This document shows positions 57,716-64,000 of a stretch of 64,000 nucleotides of DNA, piece by piece (within the stretch, counting starts at the first letter, position 1; each line of letters starts with the position of its first letter). Below the pieces are notes generated by a model. That model saw only the letters and a program-made list of their open reading frames with translations, was not told the DNA's origin and did no database searches. A program made the translations under genes and the position numbers. This DNA comes from Acorus gramineus. Its lineage: Eukaryota; Streptophyta; Magnoliopsida; Acorales; Acoraceae. The DNA lies in the NCBI GenBank assembly GCA_030737835.1, contig CM060850.1, positions 15,699,163-15,763,162 on the forward strand, given 5' to 3'.

Positions 57716-59990
57716 AATCATTAATCAGCAAGAAAATAGTTTTAAAAAATATATTAAAAATGTGTATTCAAATTCATTCAAGGTGTATATTTTATTTTTC
57801 CGAATGGACGTACGGGGGTAGTCAACCGTTACTTTTAAGGATATAAAATATATGTTCATGAATTTGTGTAACTTAATCAGGATTTTATTTTGCTGACGAA
57901 AAATCAAATATTATTTGATTCATAGTAATGGAAGTGTCGTAGCGAGATCTATTTTTTCTAAAAAAAAAAAAAAACATTTATTTGATTCAAACTTCCCAAC
58001 AGACTTAACACGAATGACATCCCACGAAATCATGGTTCAAGGATTAATGAATACATATAAGCGTTTGTTTCCGTCTCCAGTGCTCATAGCACAACGGTTC
58101 AAGGTTGAACAATGTTATTATTCAAAAAATATTCTGTGGGACCGGGATAAACAGGCGTATAAAAAAAAAAAATCACGTGTTTAAACTAGCATGTGTTGTA
58201 TTTGTACATCACAAGGAGCCCACGTATACAGTCCCATGAAACTAGTGGATGTCACGTTTAACATGAATAGTCATGGAGGCAAACATGTAAAATGTGTAAT
58301 ATCGAATAACTATCATTGAAAATTACATTCATGGAATAATTAATTCAATAATTTTTGTCAAATTAGTTTTTGTTCTTATATTAGTATTAATATGGGCATA
58401 TGGCTCTCTCGTGCACACACAAAAAAGAAAGCACCAAAACATTGATATCTCAAATCAATTTTTTGTAGTTGTGGTTTTTTTTTTTTTTAATACTATTGTG
58501 GTTATATATTTTAATTTTCAATATTTAATTTGTTATTAATATTTACGTGGAAAGAAAAAAAATTATGAGTTCTCACAAAACAGCACATGTCATGAGTTTG
58601 CTCTAATGGACCTCACGAAACGACCGTGATTGTGCTAATGATCTAGATCATAAACCTCCTAGTCTACATCAAAAACATCTGGTTAAATAAGAGGTCTCAT
58701 GCAATTTCAAATGAGTCGTAAATAGTAGTATGATATACCACATTGTGGCTTGTCATTGAAAAAATATTAAATATATTCTTATCAACTTTGTCATGAGAAA
58801 CAAAAAAGATTCTAAAGTTCTCTCCCTGAATTAGCGTCATAGACCCTCTTACTAGCACCAAACCAATGTCCCAGTTTAGATGGTCTTTCGTCGATCTCCC
58901 AGTTTTCTCCGGTACCACGTGGAGCGACTAATGAGATGACACTCTCCGTTGTGAAGTTTTTTGGGCTCCATTTAATCTGGATATTCATTCGGCAATCACC
59001 CAATATGCCTGTGCTTGATATGGAAGATCATTGATGCATCAAGATGATGAGTAAAATCAGTGACCACATGTTAAGAAATTAGAGAATTTCATAGTACAAG
59101 TAATCAAGTAAAACAAAGTCCAAGGAGGCTATGTTCATTGAGTTTCTTAGAATCCTTGGGCATTATAAGTGGCAACCATCATAAATCAAGAGATTTCTTA
59201 AGAAGACCTGGCATTACATTTTTTTTCCTGTTAGAATGCAAAGCAATCTCCCCGATATCAACACTACCCTATGATTCAAATAAGTAATCTGAAATCGAAG
59301 TTAGAAAAACATTGTGCTCCTCAGACACTGGGTCCTCCTTGATCTTAGAACAACCTGAATTCAACCAACCAAAACCACAAAAACAGTCATTTCAACAAAC
59401 CACAACTTTCAAAAACATCATATTATATTAATAATATCATAAACTCAAATGAATTGCTACATTATCCAATGTGCCTTTCAGAGTCAAGTGCAATCTATCC
59501 AATGCACCTTGCGAATGCACATCTTTACCTTTCCCCATGATCACGTACTTCGTTTCAAACCCATGTTAAATAGTGTGACAACCAACATAAAAAGAGAGTT
59601 TTGGAACAACTGAACCAGTTGTACATGCGATGCTGGTCAGTTTTTGTTTTTCGGATAATTTAACTCAAATCAGCTTAAGGTTAAGAAATTAGCACTTCGT
59701 ACGAGCGTAAATAATGTTTAAATTCCAAAATTACAGAAACATACTACAAGGATAAACAGTAGAAGCAGGAGGGAGGATCTGAATTTCACAATATCTAACG
59801 CAAGCAGGGGCATCACGACTACACCAACAGCGATATATTATGAAATCAGCCACAGAAGTTAAAAAGAGCAAAACACCTCTCAGGTTTGTGCAAGAACAGT
59901 CTGTTTTCTGCACTGTACAATTCCACGCAATGAAGAGATTATGAGCAGAAAAGGCATATACTCTTTAAGACAACCTCCATTTCCATCCTC
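57716..59990. other. Gene-free region before the PHD gene
   Basis: About 58640-59000 has weak LTR-end-like resemblance to 52680-52940 ('gtcattg...cattctcatggaa' and 'ttagcgtc'), too weak to call. No coding region is supported. Confidence 0.35.
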
Positions 59991-59995
59991 TACAA

Positions 59996-62900
59996 TCACC
60001 TCTTCCTCCGTTTTGATTCCACCTGGAAAACAAAAAGGCTCTTTTCAAGTTCAGAACTAGAAACTGAATATTCAAATAGAAGAAAGTAAATGCATACACC
60101 CCGAACATATTTATTTCATGATTCCAACAAATATGAAAAATAATACAATAACAGTATTATGAAATATAAAAAAGTTCTCCCATTAAACAAGTAACACAAA
60201 TGAATGCTTTCCACAAAATTCCTGCTCACTCTCCAGTTCACCTGTTCTTTCGATAATGTATGAGGTTAAAAGCATAAAACAATACAGGCTGAAAGTAATC
60301 AAATCTAGTCATAACAAAATCGAGCACCAAGTTCCTGTCCTGCCATCAAATGAAAAGGCACAATCTGAGCACTGAAAGCGACATAACTAAACATAATTTA
60401 TAGTACAACAGTTAAATTGTTTTCATAATGAATCTGATATTTGTTCAACCATACCACCTTTGCTGATTATCTTCCCTTTGCATTTATATTCTTCATCAGT
60501 TGAAGAAAAAGTTCAGCAAACATACTATCCCATGTAGCATGTGGCAATTCCTTAAATTGGCAATTTTTGAAAATAAAACCCTCCTTATATATGCATATAT
60601 ATTACAACTTTGACCCAACCTTTGCATCATTACCAAAAGTGGGCCTGGATTAAGGTTAAGGACCTGGCAAGCCATAACTCTAGTCCAATTTTTATGCCAA
60701 CCTTCTTTCTTCTTTTTTTAAGTTTTCGACCTGGCAGTGTTTGAATTTTTTCACTTTTCAAATGAACTTATTCCACCATTTGTTCCTTTTCTTATTTTTC
60801 CACATGGTAAACTTATGCCATCACTAAAAAAACAAAATCAAGGTGGCATAACTCGTACCATTCTCAACAACAAAATAGGCGACACTTGACCATTCAAAAG
60901 AGGTCACATCTTCCAAAAGAAAAAAAAATTCTATACATCGAAGCATTAAAAATTAAATCATGAGTTTATTAATTAATATTTATTGAATCATAACCATATC
61001 ATGAGGTAACAAGGGAGTTACCTCAACCCACCACATTGAAATAACTGGGTAGAAAATAGAAATCATATTAATTTACAATTCTCTCAACTCTGGAGTGGGA
61101 GGTTGAAGATGGTCTAAAATCAGAGTTTATGGGGTACATGGTGTATTATGAAACCCCTCAAGTCCAAGTTCCCAAGGATTTTTGTTGCTGCTGCTAATAA
61201 AGGGGGTCTAGTTCATGTGGCATTCAGGTGGAATCCAGCATGCACCTTTTCTGCCCTTGCCCTGTGGCAAAGCTCATTTAGAGGGCCCTTGGTGAGGTGC
61301 CGGGCTCAAACATGACTTCAACTCCCTAGAGCAAATGTGGGAGGCTGGAAAACATCTAAAGAAGAAAGGTGCCCAAAGAAAAAGGGAAAAATCTATCAAA
61401 TTCTCATCCTGGCTGCAGTGTGGGCGATTTGGCTTGCTAGGAACCAACTTGTGTTCAAGAGGTCCCTCTTGTTATGATAACGTGTGGGGCCTGGTGGAAA
61501 AGTTCATTTCCAACTGGAGGCATTATTTTGCTGAGGCTACCAGTGTTCGGGGGGAAGGCAAGTGATCGAGGAGTAAATTGTTCGGGCCCGAGGCCATGGT
61601 GTAGACATCTTGTCTACTCCATCTTACCCCCTTGTTTTTTGTTTCCTTTCTATTTCTCAGTTTTTCTTCCTTCCTTTTCTGGTGGCTTTGGGTGTACTAT
61701 GTACTTGATTTATTATCAACTATGGATAGCCAATCTTTTTCTTTTTTTTTTGGGTTGGGGGGGGGGGGGGGGTGTCTGGTCCAAGAATTCGGAGAACGGA
61801 CAGCAGCCAGTGGTGTGTGGAATCCAATCTTGAGACGACAACTACAGAATTAAGAACATTCTCATTTTTTTCCCTCATGTTCCAGTATTGCAGCCCATAA
61901 AACTCCAACACGATAAAGCTGATTCTGTCATCTGGATGGCCCAGGCAAGAGACAGTTTTCTGTCAGGAGCTGTTGTAGTTGATTGCAAAGAAATATTGTG
62001 ATCCAACCATCCACAGTATCAAAACATAAAGAAATTCAGGGGACGATGGTCCCATTGAAAGTTCAGGGTTTTATGTGACTGATGTCCAAATAAAGGCTCT
62101 TAACTAAGGTTTATAAAGCTAAGTGAATAAATGGAGAATCTATTCTATGCTCATTATGTGATAATAATATGAAAGGGTGCTCACATGTTTTGTTTATGCC
62201 TCTTTTCAAGACAAATTTGGGAGAAATTAGGCCAAGTGGCTGATGTGAATAAATTTCAACTTGTTGGATCAGCTTTGAGACGCATGAATAAATTTTAAGC
62301 AGAATGCAGACAAAAGCGTTCATACAAATGTCACACAAAGCTTTGTGCTGGCAGTTGCTGGACTGAGTTGTTGACCGGAAATTAGATATTTTTTAAGCGT
62401 ATCACTCCATACTTGGAAAATACGCGGGGGTGAATGAAGGGATCAAGGGACTGATCGATACTAAACTATACATTGTGCGGGTGCTAAGAGGGTGTGCTTT
62501 GAGGATAACCAATTGCTGATTGAGTTGTAGTTTTGGTGTTATCACTCTGCTGTCTGCTCAGTACACAACTCATCTACCTTTCCTATATTTTCCTTTTGGC
62601 TTTCTACATAATCTAGAATTGTACCCCAAATCTGATTAATAATATTTTGATGGTACAATTTCTATCAATTTCTCAGAAAAAAAAAAAAACTCTTCTTCCC
62701 CTATGTACTGACATGCATCACCATGCACAACTAGATCGCAATCACCAGCATTCATTGAATCTACCCTTTTAAAAAGCACACTAAACAGAAGAGTATGAAT
62801 GTATCACTTCAGCAATAGATCAAGGCAAATCATAGAACGTTTACTCAATGGTGGGGGTTTTAAAGATTCAGCTCGCCTTCGTTCTTTGTCTTTGACTGAA

Positions 62901-63837
62901 GTTTACGAGGAGATAATGCGTATAAGGCGGTAGCATATACGCAAAAAACCTCCACACCAATCTTATGGCTAGCAATGTTGAGATAAATATTAGACAACCG
63001 AACCTATTATAGCCAAGGCAGGAATAATGCAGTGATCCATGGAATTTAACAATCCAAAAAGAAATGCAGATATATCAATATACAAATACTTTTATGAGTC
63101 CACAAAATATTAAGGATTTTAAACTTCTATATATAACTTATCGCAGAAGGAAAGTAGAATCTCATTTCGAATGTAAAATAAATGGAATATAACTGGTAAA
63201 GAAGGTGGGCTGGGTCCACGAATTTCAGAACCCGAATTTCAAAGAAGGGTGGGAAGTGTTGTTGAGACAGAACATGAAGGATTGGGAGGTCAAGGAGTAT
63301 TTGTTGTCCACAGTCGAAACTTGCAAGGCACTGTGTATATGTGGGGCAATTGTAATGGATGAAGTGGAACTTGGAAACATTTATTAAGACAACTTTTCTT
63401 TTCTTTTTATTTTTCTTTCTTATCTCTCTTTGCACCTATCATTTATCAGTATTAATATATCTTGGTGATGCTAACCTTTATTTTAAATGACTGTAGTGGA
63501 AGTGTCACTTTCAATAAAATGGAAAAAAAAACTGGATACTCTTTATTTTCATCAGTTCATATACTCATGGTGTACTCAAAACACCCTACAAAATTTGGAA
63601 AAAAAAAAAAGGCTCGCCCAACTAAAAAAATCCATAAAGATTGGACAACTTCAATGACTGGGCATGTTAAGAGAAACACCATTAACTATCCCACTTACCT
63701 TAGTCTCTGTGATTGGAGAAACAGTATACGCATTCACAGATCTTTTGGCATCATCTTCAGAAGAACAATCAGAACACAGGAAGTGCTCCAACTTTTTAGC
63801 TTGTTCAATTGTCATGCCCATACAAGTTGGATGAAAC
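59996..63837 (-). CDS. 3' end of an EBS/SHL-type BAH-PHD chromatin reader (partial)
   Basis: Two coding exons on the minus strand: 63837-63699 (46 full codons plus one split base) and 60022-59996 (last nine codons including TGA), joined across a 3676-bp intron. The first has FHPTCMGMTIEQAKKLEHF then LCSDCSSEDDAKRS, the second half of a PHD finger as in Arabidopsis EBS and SHL. The last exon encodes VESKRRKR-stop, the short basic tail those proteins end with. EBS and SHL bind methylated histone H3 tails in the nucleus and delay flowering. The preceding residue is completed as Trp by the split codon (TG|G), fitting the aromatic cage. The BAH domain and the rest of the PHD finger lie beyond 64000. 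EBS and SHL cannot be told apart here. Confidence 0.85.
61080..61756 (+). mobile_element. LINE 3'-end fragment in the PHD-gene intron
   Basis: Plus-strand frames contain 'ILAAVWAIWLARNQLVF' and VWGLVEKFISNWRHYFAE, the C-terminal motif and tail of plant L1-type LINE polyproteins, then a T-rich 3' UTR. Stops break it up. It is antisense to the host gene. Confidence 0.65.
61757..61772. repeat. G16 homopolymer
   Basis: Sixteen consecutive G after a T-rich run. The length may be unreliable in the assembly. Confidence 0.95.
62350..62692 (+). repeat. Poly(A)-tailed retroposon tail
   Basis: A block ending 'atttctatcaatttctcag' followed by 12-13 A. It resembles a LINE 3' UTR, possibly belonging with the fragment at 61080. 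No clear target duplication. Confidence 0.35.
63195..63480 (+). mobile_element. LINE fragment (region before zf-RVT)
   Basis: The frame at 63205-63387 contains WEVLLRQNMKDWEVKEYL, matching the 'W.l.frRnL.DWEveev..Ll' stretch upstream of the zf-RVT domain in plant LINEs. It is short and isolated, and antisense to the PHD gene. Confidence 0.55.
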
Positions 63838-64000
63838 CTGTCAACAGAACAGTATAAGGACCACGGATCATATATCAAATGGGTGTGAATAGACACTAGT
63901 TGGAAATATCTCTCTAGTGCATCTTTTTGTTCTAGTATACTGACATGTAAAAATAGTAAATGATTGTGAGTATTTAGATATTTTTTACAAGTCTGGTTGC

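Noticed and set aside
63462-63857. 131-codon plus-strand frame at the right end
   Set aside because: Covers the PHD exon in antisense; the minus strand carries the domain and splice sites.
1-64000. tRNA, rRNA or organellar insertions
   Set aside because: I saw none by eye; a covariance-model scan would be needed to exclude small RNAs.

Overview
This is a nuclear segment of a flowering plant. The sequence is AT-rich and dense in transposable elements, and its spliced genes have typical plant GT-AG introns. Very GC-rich ABC-transporter exons inside AT-rich intergenic DNA suggest a monocot, probably not a grass; I cannot name the species.

Layout: 1-12.1 kb is almost gene-free (short inverted-repeat elements, an ARO-like armadillo gene fragment split by a hAT-type element, a LINE scrap). 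At 12.2-17.9 kb (+) lies a complete five-exon ABCB full transporter of 1225 aa, close to the AtABCB15 clade. At 19.6-23.7 kb (-) lies a complete three-exon EDS1 immune regulator of 606 aa. At 23.8-30.2 kb a 6.4-kb Mutator-like element (MULE) with 131-bp terminal inverted repeats sits about 55 bp upstream of the EDS1 start codon. It encodes a spliced transposase fused to a plant mobile domain, and both its ends carry arrays of near-perfect palindromes. From 30.2 to 42.8 kb there is only repeat debris: small elements, LINE pieces and one broken Ty3/gypsy fossil with a long LTR. At 42.9-51.0 kb (-) lies a complete 21-exon CH-domain kinesin-14 of 1065 aa, including a U12-type AT-AC intron. From 51.7 to 59.9 kb there are more repeats. 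At 60.0-63.8 kb (-) are the last two coding exons of an EBS/SHL-type PHD gene that runs off the right edge.

Most notable: (1) intron 4 of the ABCB gene equals a 330-bp hAT-like element plus its 8-bp target duplication, so splicing restores the uninterrupted codons. This is the signature of an intron made by a DNA transposon landing on a CAG|G proto-splice site. (2) The MULE-PMD element separates EDS1 from its likely original promoter. (3) The kinesin carries an AT-AC intron.

The host genes are functionally unrelated (membrane transport, immunity, microtubule motor, chromatin reader). Exon-intron models were worked out by eye from splice consensus, phase bookkeeping and family resemblance; no alignment or expression data were available.
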